From NCBI GenBank assembly GCA_021804785.1, contig JAJZGY010000021.1, forward strand, positions 1 to 39,428: DNA of 39,428 nucleotides, in the 5' to 3' direction. The position numbers were made by a program, and so were the translations under genes. Position 1 is the stretch's first letter. Each line of letters opens with the position of its first letter. Below the pieces are notes generated by a model that saw nothing but the letters and a program-made list of their open reading frames with translations, did not search any database and was not told the origin of the DNA. This document shows positions 1 to 7,748 of the stretch, piece by piece. Origin of the DNA: Pseudomonadota bacterium. Lineage in GTDB: Bacteria > Pseudomonadota > Alphaproteobacteria > Micropepsales > Micropepsaceae.

Positions 1-472
1 ATTCAATACCAAGCTCACGGGCCCTTCGCCTTACGGCTGGAGATGCGACAGGCATTTCAGCCGCACTGCGTGTCACAAAGGCTGCCTCTGCCGGCCGACT
101 GCTGGTTTGCGTAGGCAGGGGCCTTGCTGGTGCGGCCTCCCTCACAGGTGGCACTGCGCTGTGCGTAGATGCAGACGGCACTTCCGCGGCAGGCTGAGAC
201 GCCGGTGGCGAGGGCTTGGCAGTCCCGTCTGCGCCAATATCAAATTCAACAAGTGGAGCGCCGACCGCCGCCATCTCACCCGGAACACCGTGAAGCGCGA
301 TGATCCTTCCCGATACAGGTGAGGTCATCTCCACGGTCGCCTTGTCTGTCATGACATCGACGAGATTTTGATCTTCCTCGACAACATCTCCGACCTGAAC
401 ATGCCACGCTACGATCTCGGCCTCTGCGGTCCCTTCCCCGACATCAGGCAGCTTATAGACATAGGTACCCAT
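1..472 (-). CDS. bkdB: Dihydrolipoamide acyltransferase E2, N-terminal part (partial at window edge)
   Basis: This is the E2 core subunit of a 2-oxoacid dehydrogenase. It carries the lipoyl arm that moves acyl groups from E1 to CoA. The visible 157 codons start at an ATG that directly follows the E1 beta stop (TGA then ATG, no spacer). They begin MGTYVYKLPDVGEG, the usual start of a lipoyl domain, with the lipoylation motif TDKA at Lys44. A Pro/Ala-rich hinge follows at about residues 85-140. The read ends inside a peripheral subunit-binding domain (ASPAVRRRARELGIE), which binds E1 or E3. The catalytic domain lies outside the window. Its position behind bkdA1 and bkdA2 supports the branched-chain E2; the lipoyl domain alone would not separate it from pyruvate or acetoin E2. 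Confidence 0.9.
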   Translation of the reverse strand, partial: MGTYVYKLPDVGEGTAEAEIVAWHVQVGDVVEEDQNLVDVMTDKATVEMTSPVSGRIIALHGVPGEMAAVGAPLVEFDIGADGTAKPSPPASQPAAEVPSASTHSAVPPVREAAPARPLPTQTSSRPAEAAFVTRSAAEMPVASPAVRRRARELGIE

Positions 473-1486
473 TCAGCCCTCCAGCACCCGGCGCATGGCA
501 GCGGTCACCCGTTCCGGCCCAGGGAAGTACTCCCATTCGAAGGCATGGGGATAGGGTGTATCCCAGCCCGTCACCCGTTCGATTGGTGCTTCAAGGTGAT
601 AAAAACAGTGTTCCTGAACCAGTGCCGAAAGTTCTGCGCCGTAGCCGCTGGTACGGGTCGCTTCATGTATGATCACACAACGGCCGGTCTTTTCGACCGA
701 CGCGACGATGGTATCGATATCCACGGGCAAGAGTGTGCGCAAATCGATCACTTCTGCGTCGATCCCCGACGCTTCGGCAGCAGTAAGGGCAACATAGACC
801 ATCGTGCCATAGGCAAGGATGGTCATCTGCTCGCCGGAGCGTAAAATATTGGCCCGACCAAGTGGTACAGTGTAATAGCCTTCCGGTACCTCGCTCGCGG
901 GATGCTTGGACCAGGGCACAACCGGTTGATCGTGGCGCCCATTGAACGGTCCGTTATAGATGCGCTTGGGCTCCAGAAAAATCACTGGATCATCGTCTTC
1001 TATGGCGGAGATCAGCAAACCCTTGGCGTCATAGGGGGTCGACGGAATCACCGTCTTCAACCCCGTGACATGCGTGAAAATAGCCTCCGGACTCTGGCTG
1101 TGCGTCTGTCCACCGAAAATTCCGCCACCATAGGGCGTACGCACGGTCATTGCCGCCGAGAAATCACCCGCGGAGCGATAGCGCAATCGCGCAGCTTCAG
1201 AGACAAGCTGATCAAACGCCGGATAGATGTAATCGGCGAACTGAATTTCAACCACAGGTCTTAGACCATAGGCCCCCATGCCAATGGCAGTCGCAATAAT
1301 GCCGCCTTCGCCGATGGGCGTATCGAAGCAGCGCGTGACGCCGTACTTCCTTTGTAACCCTTCGGTTGCACGGAAGACGCCCCCGAAATAGCCAACATCC
1401 TCACCAAAGATGAGTACATTGGGATCACGCTCCAGCATGGTATCCATCGCGGAGTTGAGCGCCTGGATCATGTTCATTGTCGGCAT
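473..1486 (-). CDS. bkdA2: Branched-chain 2-oxoacid dehydrogenase E1 beta subunit
   Basis: This is the beta half of the ThDP-dependent E1 heterotetramer, which decarboxylates 2-oxo acids from valine, leucine and isoleucine and passes the acyl group to lipoyl-E2 in the cytoplasm. At 337 residues it has the family length. It resembles Pseudomonas BkdA2 closely as I remember it: LIFGEDVGYFGGVFR near the N-terminus, PVVEIQFADYIYPA, GGGIFGGQTHSQSPEA, DPVIFLEPKR and a C-terminal PIERVTGWDTPYPHAFE. I chose the ATG at 1486 (MPTMNMIQALN). It sits 2 bases after the E1 alpha stop with a GGGGG purine run just upstream. A longer reading frame to 1528 would only overlap E1 alpha. It is translationally coupled to both neighbours. 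Confidence 0.93.
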   Translation of the reverse strand: MPTMNMIQALNSAMDTMLERDPNVLIFGEDVGYFGGVFRATEGLQRKYGVTRCFDTPIGEGGIIATAIGMGAYGLRPVVEIQFADYIYPAFDQLVSEAARLRYRSAGDFSAAMTVRTPYGGGIFGGQTHSQSPEAIFTHVTGLKTVIPSTPYDAKGLLISAIEDDDPVIFLEPKRIYNGPFNGRHDQPVVPWSKHPASEVPEGYYTVPLGRANILRSGEQMTILAYGTMVYVALTAAEASGIDAEVIDLRTLLPVDIDTIVASVEKTGRCVIIHEATRTSGYGAELSALVQEHCFYHLEAPIERVTGWDTPYPHAFEWEYFPGPERVTAAMRRVLEG

Positions 1487-1488
1487 GA

Positions 1489-2718
1489 TCAGACCCCCAT
1501 TTCCTGGCGCTGTCTGCGGATATGCCACGGCATGTCCTTATAGACATCTTCGAACATCGTTTTGATGCTGGGCTTGGCCTGACCAAGCGTGCCAAGGGCC
1601 GAGGCTTCACGATCGGAGGCACGCACTTGCTCAACCGCGTCCTTGTTCGCAGATTCGTGTCGTTCCTCATCCCATTCGCCGAGCTGGATCAAATGATTTT
1701 TCAGCCGCACGATCGGATCTCCTAACGGCCAGGCCTTCGCCTCATCCTGCGGTCGGTAGCGTGAGGGATCATCGCTCGTGGAGTGGCCTTCGACGCGGTA
1801 GGTATAGAGCTCGATCAACGTCGCGCCCATATTGCTGCGGGCGCGCTCCGCGGCCCACTGTGTGGCCGCATAGACGGCCAGAAAGTCGTTCCCATCAACA
1901 CGAATGCCCGGCAGGCCATAGCCGATGGCGCGGCTTGCAAATGTCGAATCATCCCCGCCAGCAATGCCGGAGAAACTCGAAATCGCCCATTGGTTATTTA
2001 CGACATTGAGAATGACCGGGGCGCGGTAGACTGCAGCAAAGGTACATGCATGATGAAAGTCGCCTTCTGCGGTGGTACCTTCACCAACCCAGCTTGCGGC
2101 GATCCGATCGTCGCCCTTATAGGCAGATGCCATCGCCCAGCCGACAGCTTGAGGAAACTGCGTGCCGAGATTCCCGCTGATCGAGAAGAAGCCATAGTCT
2201 TTCGCCGAGTACATGATCGGCAGCTGCCTACCTTTCAGCGGGTCGGCAGGATTGGAGTAGACCTGACACATCATCTTGAACAGCGGGTAACCGCGTGCAA
2301 TCAGGATTCCCTGCTGTCGATAGCTCGGAAAGCACATGTCATCGCGCTCAAGCGCGAAGCTTGCGGCAGTTGCGACCGCTTCCTCGCCGGTGCTCTTCAT
2401 GTAAAAGGATGTGCGGCCCTGGCGCTGCGCTCGGTACATGCGATCATCATAGGCCCGGGTTAGAAGCATCGATTGTAGACCACGTCGCAGTGTTTCGGGG
2501 TCTAGCTTGGGGTCCCAGGGGCCGACTGCGCGATGGTGCGAATCGAGCACACGAATCATTCCATAGGCCAGATCCGCAATGTCATGCGGTCTTACGCCAA
2601 TGTCAGGCCGACGCACACTACCGGCCTCGGGAACTACCAGTCCTGTAAAGTCCGGACTGTCACCCGGCCGATATTTGGGTTGGGGTACGCGCAGACTGAG
2701 CGGTTTGCGATTCTTCAA
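1489..2718 (-). CDS. bkdA1: Branched-chain 2-oxoacid dehydrogenase E1 alpha subunit
   Basis: This is the ThDP-binding alpha subunit of the branched-chain 2-oxoacid dehydrogenase. It is 409 residues, about the length of Pseudomonas BkdA1. The ThDP/Mg motif is visible as GEGTTAEGDF followed about 25 residues later by VVNNQWAIS. The loop GHSTSDDPSRYR is the serine-containing loop typical of branched-chain, not pyruvate, E1 alpha. The start is a TTG at 2718: a GGAGG at 2726-2730 lies 7 nt upstream, and the next in-frame Met is about residue 54, too late for the family. It is the first gene of bkdA1-bkdA2-bkdB. The 182-bp leader holds a perfect palindrome described separately. Confidence 0.93.
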   Translation of the reverse strand: MKNRKPLSLRVPQPKYRPGDSPDFTGLVVPEAGSVRRPDIGVRPHDIADLAYGMIRVLDSHHRAVGPWDPKLDPETLRRGLQSMLLTRAYDDRMYRAQRQGRTSFYMKSTGEEAVATAASFALERDDMCFPSYRQQGILIARGYPLFKMMCQVYSNPADPLKGRQLPIMYSAKDYGFFSISGNLGTQFPQAVGWAMASAYKGDDRIAASWVGEGTTAEGDFHHACTFAAVYRAPVILNVVNNQWAISSFSGIAGGDDSTFASRAIGYGLPGIRVDGNDFLAVYAATQWAAERARSNMGATLIELYTYRVEGHSTSDDPSRYRPQDEAKAWPLGDPIVRLKNHLIQLGEWDEERHESANKDAVEQVRASDREASALGTLGQAKPSIKTMFEDVYKDMPWHIRRQRQEMGV

Positions 2719-2815
2719 GCAGCGCCCTCCGTGACCATACCGACGATTGCACCGTCGTAGGTTTGCTATGGGCGCGGAATTATCTTGCGCGTTAGAGCGC
2801 CGTCAAGCTGCGATA

Positions 2816-2828
2816 TTGGCACTGCCAA
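2816..2828. promoter_or_regulatory. Candidate operator upstream of the bkd operon
   Basis: A perfect 6+1+6 palindrome, TTGGCA-C-TGCCAA on the plus strand, lies 98 nt upstream of the bkdA1 TTG and 73 nt past the end of the usp gene. Its symmetry and place suit a dimeric regulator site. No regulator gene for bkd is in the window, so the binding protein is unknown. Confidence 0.35.
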
Positions 2829-2900
2829 AGTCCGCAATAAGCACATAGGCCAGATACACAGGCCGGCAAGAAGCACATTGCTCGGATAGGGTCAGGCGCA

Positions 2901-3749
2901 TCAATGCATCAGGAGCAAGGGCACTTGCGCGGAGCTCGTAAGGTCAATGGTGTTGCCACCGAACAAGGTTTCACCAAGCCGGCTGTGGCCATAGCCACCG
3001 GCGACTATCAGGCTGGCTCCGTCAGCTTGCGCGCCATGCAGGAGTGCGAGGCCCGCACTGCCGCCCTCAGGTTCGAGCTCGCGCAAACCGGCCTCAATTC
3101 CGTGCAGTCGCAAATAATCGCGGGCTGCCTCGGATGTCGGTCTGTGTCTGGCTCCAACGGTGTAGAGCGTCACTTTGGGGCTCTTCTTCAGAAGCGGCAG
3201 TGCCGCGCGCAATGCATGAGCTGCGACCGCCCCACCATCCCAGCCCACGGCGCAATGTGCTGTAAGATCACCGATGGCTACGTCCGGAACCAAAAGAATT
3301 GGTCGATGGCTTTTTGTCAGTAATTCTAGAAATACGCCATGGGCATCGCCCGGCGCAGCCGACGCTACAACCAGATCGGAAAGCTTGGATTCTGCGAGCA
3401 GAACCGCAGCGGGCTGGCCGAAGACGGTGCGAAACGTGCAGCTGACACGGGACGGGTCCGGAGATTTGGCATCGAGGTCGATATTGCGGGCGGAGGTAAT
3501 TGCACGGATGGCCGCGCGCGCGCGCGCTGCCTCCTTGCGCGCCATCATCTCCGTACTCTCAATAACCTGCTGAACCACTTCAGGGGTCATCGGGGCCCCC
3601 ATGGCGGGCACAGCAGTGCGCGGATCAGGATAGGCAAAGAGCGCCGTTACATGTCCCTGAAACGGCGCGGCAGCGGCAAGCGCGGCTTCCATAACAGCCT
3701 TGTCGTCAGTCCCGCCATTGACCGCCGCGATGATCGCCTTGTAGCCCAT
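2901..3749 (-). CDS. Tandem-domain universal stress protein (UspA family)
   Basis: This is a cytoplasmic Usp protein of 282 residues with two Usp folds in tandem. The N-terminal half starts with the usual strand-helix pattern (YKAIIAAVNGG) but lacks a clear ATP loop. The C-terminal half ends VAGGYGHSRLGETLFGGNTIDL, which matches the G-x2-G-x9-G-S/T nucleotide-binding signature in outline, so ATP binding is likely there only. The ATG at 3749 is 6 nt after the fixK stop, so it is very probably in the fixK operon and induced at low oxygen. Tandem Usp proteins are common in hypoxia regulons; the exact role of this one is not known. Confidence 0.88.
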   Translation of the reverse strand: MGYKAIIAAVNGGTDDKAVMEAALAAAAPFQGHVTALFAYPDPRTAVPAMGAPMTPEVVQQVIESTEMMARKEAARARAAIRAITSARNIDLDAKSPDPSRVSCTFRTVFGQPAAVLLAESKLSDLVVASAAPGDAHGVFLELLTKSHRPILLVPDVAIGDLTAHCAVGWDGGAVAAHALRAALPLLKKSPKVTLYTVGARHRPTSEAARDYLRLHGIEAGLRELEPEGGSAGLALLHGAQADGASLIVAGGYGHSRLGETLFGGNTIDLTSSAQVPLLLMH

Positions 3750-3755
3750 GATGGC

Positions 3756-4451
3756 CTATTCCCCGCCTTCGGCCACATCTTCTAGAGCCGCAAGATTGCG
3801 CAATTCAACATGATGCCGGTCGGGAATTTCGATCAGCCTCTCACGCTTCAGGTCCGTGAGCGCACGACACACGGTTTCGATGGTCAATCCAAGATAGTCA
3901 GCAATATCCTGACGCCCCATGGGCAGCAGCAACGGATCCCCATTACCGGCATCGCGCCGATTGGCAATGAGCAGAAGAAATGACGCCACTCGCTCCTTGG
4001 CAGTCTGCCGTCCCAGCATCACGAGATGCTCCTGGGCTGCAGACAGCTCACGACACAGCATCGCCATAAGTTCCTTGCGCAGGGCGGGCAATTCCTCGGC
4101 CAGCCGTTCAACCTGACCGCGCGGCCAACGCAGGACGATTACGTCTCCCAGCGCCTCTGCTGTCAGCGAATATTCCTCATCCAGTGCAAAGCCAAAGACG
4201 TCCCCAGGCAGGACAAATTCCGCAATCTGGCGCCGCCCGTCAGGACGGATCTTGCACAGGCGTACACCGCCCTCCAGCAGCTTGTAGGAATATCGCGCCA
4301 CATCACCTTCATTGAAGATTGTCTGGTTGCGGGAAAAATGGAGCGACGTCGACACGGCCTTGAGTGGGAAAAGCGCGTCGCCCTCGTGGAAGAATGGTTC
4401 CAGGGATGTGCGGACGCTGTTTGAATAGGCTGGCTGGACGAGGAGAGACAT
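3756..4451 (-). CDS. fixK: Crp/Fnr-family transcription regulator, FixK type
   Basis: This DNA-binding regulator of 231 residues has a cyclic-nucleotide-like beta-barrel (about 30-130, with NEGDVARYSYKLLEGGVRL and VLPGDVFGF), a dimer helix (about 130-165) and a winged helix. The recognition helix is IETVCRALTDL; Glu192 and Arg196 are the pair that reads TTGA half-sites in FNR/FixK proteins. There is no N-terminal cysteine cluster, so it should not hold an Fe-S cluster and is FixK-like, not FNR. It lies next to fixLJ, the standard arrangement in which phospho-FixJ turns on fixK. Usp follows at 6 nt. The upstream gap has TACGTAG-like motifs described separately. Confidence 0.85.
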   Translation of the reverse strand: MSLLVQPAYSNSVRTSLEPFFHEGDALFPLKAVSTSLHFSRNQTIFNEGDVARYSYKLLEGGVRLCKIRPDGRRQIAEFVLPGDVFGFALDEEYSLTAEALGDVIVLRWPRGQVERLAEELPALRKELMAMLCRELSAAQEHLVMLGRQTAKERVASFLLLIANRRDAGNGDPLLLPMGRQDIADYLGLTIETVCRALTDLKRERLIEIPDRHHVELRNLAALEDVAEGGE

Positions 4452-4522
4452 GGGCGTCGGCCTTTTTTCTTCCCCTCAATATTGCCCTCGGCGAAGATTA
4501 GGAAAAAGTTAGGGTTGTCCCG

Positions 4523-4541
4523 TACGTAGAGTTGCGTAGTC
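4523..4541. promoter_or_regulatory. Candidate FixJ-binding motifs upstream of fixK
   Basis: The gap between the receiver gene and fixK has TACGTAG and, 11 nt further, TGCGTAG in direct repeat. From memory, rhizobial FixJ sites carry a C/A-CGTAG or TAMGTAG core, so these fit in part. The downstream half of the known site (TTTCCC) is not clear. A second TACGTA lies upstream of the receiver gene at 5029-5034. Confidence 0.3.
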
Positions 4542-4946
4542 CTAATGACGCACCGCCGGGACGTCGCTGCGTACCGAGAAGGCACGATCGATCCAAAACT
4601 TGAGGTCATCCGCCAGCACTGGCTTGTGCAGTAGCTTGAGCACGCCAGAATCCCTGGCCCGCTGGGCTGCCTGATCGTCGTGACGACCGGTCAGGAGAAT
4701 CGCCGGCGTCTGCACCCTCCTGCGACGGAGCAGCTCGATCAGCTCAAGACCATCCAGGCCCGGCATGTGCAGATCAACGATGAGGCAACCAGGCTCTACC
4801 GCCGGTTTAGCGCTCAGATAGGCGGCCGCGCAGTCAAAATCAAACACCGTGAGTCCGTAGGACTCCAGAAGTGCCCTAAGGGAATCACGAACGGCATCGT
4901 CATCATCTACGATACAAACCATGAATGAAGCGCATTCCATCGCCAA
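4542..4946 (-). CDS. Single-domain response regulator (receiver only, FixJ-like)
   Basis: This 134-residue protein is a CheY-fold receiver with no output domain. The acidic pocket is DDDD at residues 14-17, the phospho-acceptor is Asp58 in IVDLHMPG, Thr86 is in LLTGR, and the conserved Lys is Lys108 in LLHKP. After that only about 25 residues remain, too few for a DNA-binding domain. A TTG at 4946 with GGAGG 7 nt upstream looks the best start; an ATG two codons later (4940) is the alternative. It lies between fixJ and fixK. As I recall, Bradyrhizobium has the same order (fixL, fixJ, receiver, fixK2), so this is a conserved member of the system. It may act as a phosphate sink or as feedback on FixL; that is inference. 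Confidence 0.88.
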   Translation of the reverse strand: MAMECASFMVCIVDDDDAVRDSLRALLESYGLTVFDFDCAAAYLSAKPAVEPGCLIVDLHMPGLDGLELIELLRRRRVQTPAILLTGRHDDQAAQRARDSGVLKLLHKPVLADDLKFWIDRAFSVRSDVPAVRH

Positions 4947-5028
4947 ATCATGACCTCCGCCCGCATCCCCCCGGAACAGGAGTACCGTCGTAAGTGGGCC
5001 ATTATGCCCTGTTGCAAGAAGGGTGGTA

Positions 5029-5034
5029 TACGTA
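5029..5034. promoter_or_regulatory. TACGTA motif upstream of the receiver gene
   Basis: On the minus strand TACGTA is followed 22 nt later by CATAAT (5001-5006), a fair -10 element with no good -35. This layout fits an activator-dependent promoter for the receiver gene. The same TACGTA core is upstream of fixK. This is weak evidence on its own. Confidence 0.25.
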
Positions 5035-5041
5035 AGATTGC

Positions 5042-5662
5042 TTAGGTACTGGATCCCAGGGCCACAACCATGCGAACCAGCTCGGCGAGGCTGTGGGCCC
5101 GCATCTTCTCCATGACCCGGGCCCGGTGGATCTCAACCGTACGGGGTGAAATCGCTAGTTCATAGGCTATGACCTTGTTCGGTTTGCCGGCAGCCAGCAG
5201 CTGAAGAACCTGGCGCTCACGCTCGGTGAGGGTTTCGAGACGAGTCTGAAATTCGCCAGCTGCAGCCGTTTGCGAGGCGGACGTATGAGCCGCCTGTGCC
5301 CAGCGCGACAGCGTGGCAAGCAGCACCTCTTCATCATAAGGCTTCTCCAGAAAATCGATCGCCCCAGCCTTCATGGCACGGACGGCCAAGGGTACATCGC
5401 CGTGCCCGGTAACCATGATGATCGGCAGCTTGAATTGCCTCCGGTTGAGCTCCTCTTGGAGCTCGAGGCCATCCATATCCGGCATACGGATGTCAGCGAT
5501 GAGGCAGCAATTGGCCGAGGGTACGTAGTTGTCGAGGAAGGCTTGGGCCGAGGCAAAGGTTTGGGTGTCATAACCCTCAGCGCTCAGTAGCGCGGCGAGT
5601 GAATTCCGTACCGCCTCATCGTCGTCTACCACAAATATTTTTACCGGATCAGCCGTGCTCAT
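5042..5662 (-). CDS. fixJ: Two-component response regulator FixJ
   Basis: This is the partner of FixL; when phosphorylated it activates fixK and related genes. It is 206 residues. The receiver domain (about 8-125) has VVDDDEAVR, phospho-Asp57 in ADIRMPDMDG, VTGHGD and the conserved Lys in FLEKPY. A linker leads to a LuxR/FixJ-type HTH (about 140-200: LTERERQVLQLLAAGKPNKVIA and SPRTVEIHRARVMEKM). The ATG at 5662 overlaps the fixL stop by 4 nt (ATGA). A longer frame upstream to 5734 is only fixL sequence in another phase. Length and motif order match FixJ of rhizobia. Confidence 0.93.
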   Translation of the reverse strand: MSTADPVKIFVVDDDEAVRNSLAALLSAEGYDTQTFASAQAFLDNYVPSANCCLIADIRMPDMDGLELQEELNRRQFKLPIIMVTGHGDVPLAVRAMKAGAIDFLEKPYDEEVLLATLSRWAQAAHTSASQTAAAGEFQTRLETLTERERQVLQLLAAGKPNKVIAYELAISPRTVEIHRARVMEKMRAHSLAELVRMVVALGSST

Positions 5663-6822
5663 GCCTCGGTAACCTCGACGACAGGCAGACGAAAAGCAAA
5701 TTCGGCCCCACCTTCCCTTCGGGCGGCCACCCAAATTCTTCCGTTGTGCGCTTCAACGATGGCTTTGCAGATTGTCAGCCCCATCCCCAATCCCTTGGAC
5801 TTCGTGGTCGAAAATGGAATGAAAAGATTGGGCATGATCTCAGGAGGTATGCCGGGCCCGCTATCAGCGACACTGACCTGCACAAAATCTGGTGCCGGCC
5901 GCTGGGTGCGTATCACGATCTGCCGTACATCAGCGTTCTCCAAGGCCTCAAAAGCGTTGCGCATGAGATTGATCATCACTTGCTGCAACTGAATACGGTC
6001 GATCACAACCGGCGGCAGGTCATCTGCCAACTCCGTCGTTATCTTGACGTCACGATCCGTGGCGCCCACCAGTCCGAGCGCTATGGCCTCTTCGACACAG
6101 CTATTGAGATCTTCGGGCAGGCGGTCCGAATCACGCTTCTCGATGAAATTACGCAGGCGCCGAATGATCTGGCCGGCGCGCTGCGTCTGCGACACCGCCT
6201 TGTCCATGAATTCACGCACCCGCCCGATCGCCTGTTCACCGCCTCCATCGAGGGTTCTGCGGGCGGCGTTGAGATAATTCATGACGGCGGTCAGCGGCTG
6301 ATTGAGTTCGTGCGCCAGCGCCGAGGTCAACTGGCCCATCGCCGTCAAGCGAAGCGCATGCAACAATTCGTTTTGGAGTTCCTGGAAGTCCCGCTCGCGG
6401 CTGGTACGGTCTGTCAGATCGTGGAGGATACCGAGGAAAACCCTCACCCCGCCGACGTGGTCCTCACCAACCGACAGATACATCGGAAAGGTCGAGCCGT
6501 CCTTGCGCTGGGCGGTAACCTCCCGTCCGATCCCAATGATACGCTTTTCCCCCGTAGCCATGTAGCGCTGGATATAGCCGTTATGGTGCAAACGATACGG
6601 CTCCGGCATCAACATGGAGATATTGCGGCCCAGCACCTCTTCCGGCGTATAGCCAAACAGGATCTCGGCGGCCCTGTTGAACAGTAGCATGCCTCCGGCC
6701 TCGTCGATCACGATGATGCCATCGACAGCCGTGTTTATGACGGTATGAAACAAAACCTCGTGGTCCGCCCTGCTGAGCGACCCCGCCACTAGATCTTGAG
6801 AACTCATGCGCGCCTCGGTCAC
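5659..6822 (-). CDS. fixL: Oxygen-sensing histidine kinase FixL (soluble, single PAS)
   Basis: This kinase of 387 residues has one PAS domain (about 22-138), a HisKA helix pair with phospho-His171 in LAHELNQPL, and an HATPase domain (NLMRNAFEAL N-box, DSGPGIPP, TTKSKGLGMGL). In the PAS domain, His80 and Arg100 fall at the places of the haem-ligand His and the O2-sensing Arg of Bradyrhizobium FixL, with the same 20-residue spacing (RLHHNGYIQRY and IIGIGREV). Haem binding and O2 control of autophosphorylation are therefore likely. There is no membrane segment. The start used is GTG at 6822, only 3 nt after an AAGGAGG; an ATG at 6807 behind GAGG is a good alternative and gives 382 residues. A candidate FixK box lies 67 nt upstream. 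Confidence 0.9.
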   Translation of the reverse strand: MTEARMSSQDLVAGSLSRADHEVLFHTVINTAVDGIIVIDEAGGMLLFNRAAEILFGYTPEEVLGRNISMLMPEPYRLHHNGYIQRYMATGEKRIIGIGREVTAQRKDGSTFPMYLSVGEDHVGGVRVFLGILHDLTDRTSRERDFQELQNELLHALRLTAMGQLTSALAHELNQPLTAVMNYLNAARRTLDGGGEQAIGRVREFMDKAVSQTQRAGQIIRRLRNFIEKRDSDRLPEDLNSCVEEAIALGLVGATDRDVKITTELADDLPPVVIDRIQLQQVMINLMRNAFEALENADVRQIVIRTQRPAPDFVQVSVADSGPGIPPEIMPNLFIPFSTTKSKGLGMGLTICKAIVEAHNGRIWVAARREGGAEFAFRLPVVEVTEA

Positions 6823-7134
6823 GAACCTCCTTTAGCAAAAACCGGTCGCCTTGGCGATAAAGTTCCGTTGCCGCACCCAACCGTGCCATTGACGCAGATC
6901 AGAGGGCCGCGGCCAATTCGCACTAGGCTTTTTCTGATAACCACGAGGGTTTTCATAGCTATAGGCCTTGAAGGGCCGGGTTCCTGCACGCCATTGTTAA
7001 CCGTGAACGCTGACCGGCTTATGGGTGGGACCAAATGTCCTGCCGCAAGCAGCGCAAAGGGTCTGGGACCGGCCGCCTGGACAATCCGCCGGTAGGGCGC
7101 ATTCTTGGTGCATCGAGCCTCGGAAGGAAGCTGT
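6823..7134. other. Divergent promoter region, fixL / NAD(P)H oxidoreductase
   Basis: This is 312 bp between two divergent genes. It holds one good FNR/FixK-type box (6889-6902) and, near the right end, the Shine-Dalgarno GGAAGGAAG for the oxidoreductase. I see no convincing small reading frame and no terminator. Confidence 0.6.
6889..6902. promoter_or_regulatory. Anaerobox (FNR/FixK binding site)
   Basis: The sequence TTGAC-gcag-ATCAG on the plus strand reads CTGAT-ctgc-GTCAA on the minus strand. It matches the alphaproteobacterial consensus TTGA(T/C)-N4-(G/A)TCAA at all but one base. It is 67 nt upstream of the fixL start and 233 nt upstream of the oxidoreductase ATG, so control of fixL (feedback by FixK) is the simplest reading. 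Confidence 0.55.
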
Positions 7135-7719
7135 ATGAAGATCGCATTGATTGCGGCCCATCCCGATCCTGAAAGCTTCACTTTGTCGGTCGCCCGCACG
7201 GCGCGGGAGGCCGCCCGCGCTCGGGGCCATTCCGTCGAACTGCGCGATCTATATGCCATGGACTTTGAGCCGCGCCTCAAGGCGACGGAGATCGTTGGCC
7301 GGCCCGGATTTGGACCGGCCCCCGACGTAAGCGCTGAGCGCACACGTCTCGCTGATGCCGACGCCTTCATCTTTGTCTATCCGTTTTGGATCAATGCAGC
7401 TCCCGCAATCCTCAAAGGCTATATCGACCGCGTGTTCGGATTTGGCTTTGCCTTCGGACCAGGCCCCGGCGCCAACACGCCTCTGCTGGCCGGAAAGAAG
7501 CTTCTCAGCTTCACCTCATCGGGCGCACCCGCGGACTGGGCCGAACGGACTGGGGCGCTGAATGCAGAGCGTACGATCTTCGAGAATCACATTGCTGCCC
7601 TCGCGGGCCTCACCGTACTCGATCACATCCACTTTGGCGGCATTGTACCGGGCATCCGCAGTGACGTCGTGATGGGACATCTAGAGACGGCCCGAGCCAC
7701 CATCGCCGTACATTTCTGA
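7135..7719 (+). CDS. NAD(P)H dehydrogenase (quinone)-type flavodoxin-fold oxidoreductase
   Basis: This 194-residue flavoprotein belongs to the NQO1/KefF/MdaB-like family, which reduces quinones or similar acceptors with NAD(P)H and FMN/FAD. The N-terminus MKIALIAAHPDPESFT is the phosphate-binding loop region. ADAFIFVYPFWINAAPAILKGYIDRVFGFGFAF is the standard core block with the W-x-x-P-A-I-L-K-G motif. The ATG at 7135 is preceded by GGAAGGAAG at good spacing; an upstream in-frame start at 7105 lacks one. The next gene follows after 29 nt, so it likely heads a three-gene operon. Divergence from fixL suggests use in low-oxygen redox balance (inference). Confidence 0.85.
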   Translation: MKIALIAAHPDPESFTLSVARTAREAARARGHSVELRDLYAMDFEPRLKATEIVGRPGFGPAPDVSAERTRLADADAFIFVYPFWINAAPAILKGYIDRVFGFGFAFGPGPGANTPLLAGKKLLSFTSSGAPADWAERTGALNAERTIFENHIAALAGLTVLDHIHFGGIVPGIRSDVVMGHLETARATIAVHF

Positions 7720-7748
7720 ACACCCCTACAAAATGACAGGCTGGCATC

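Noticed and set aside
368-844. 158-codon open frame on the plus strand opposite E1 beta and E2
   Set aside because: It is antisense to clear bkd genes and spans the E1 beta/E2 junction; its sequence has no family-like blocks or ribosome site.
5599-6687. 362-codon open frame on the plus strand opposite fixL
   Set aside because: Long antisense frames are common opposite GC-rich genes; the fixL motifs on the minus strand explain this stretch fully.
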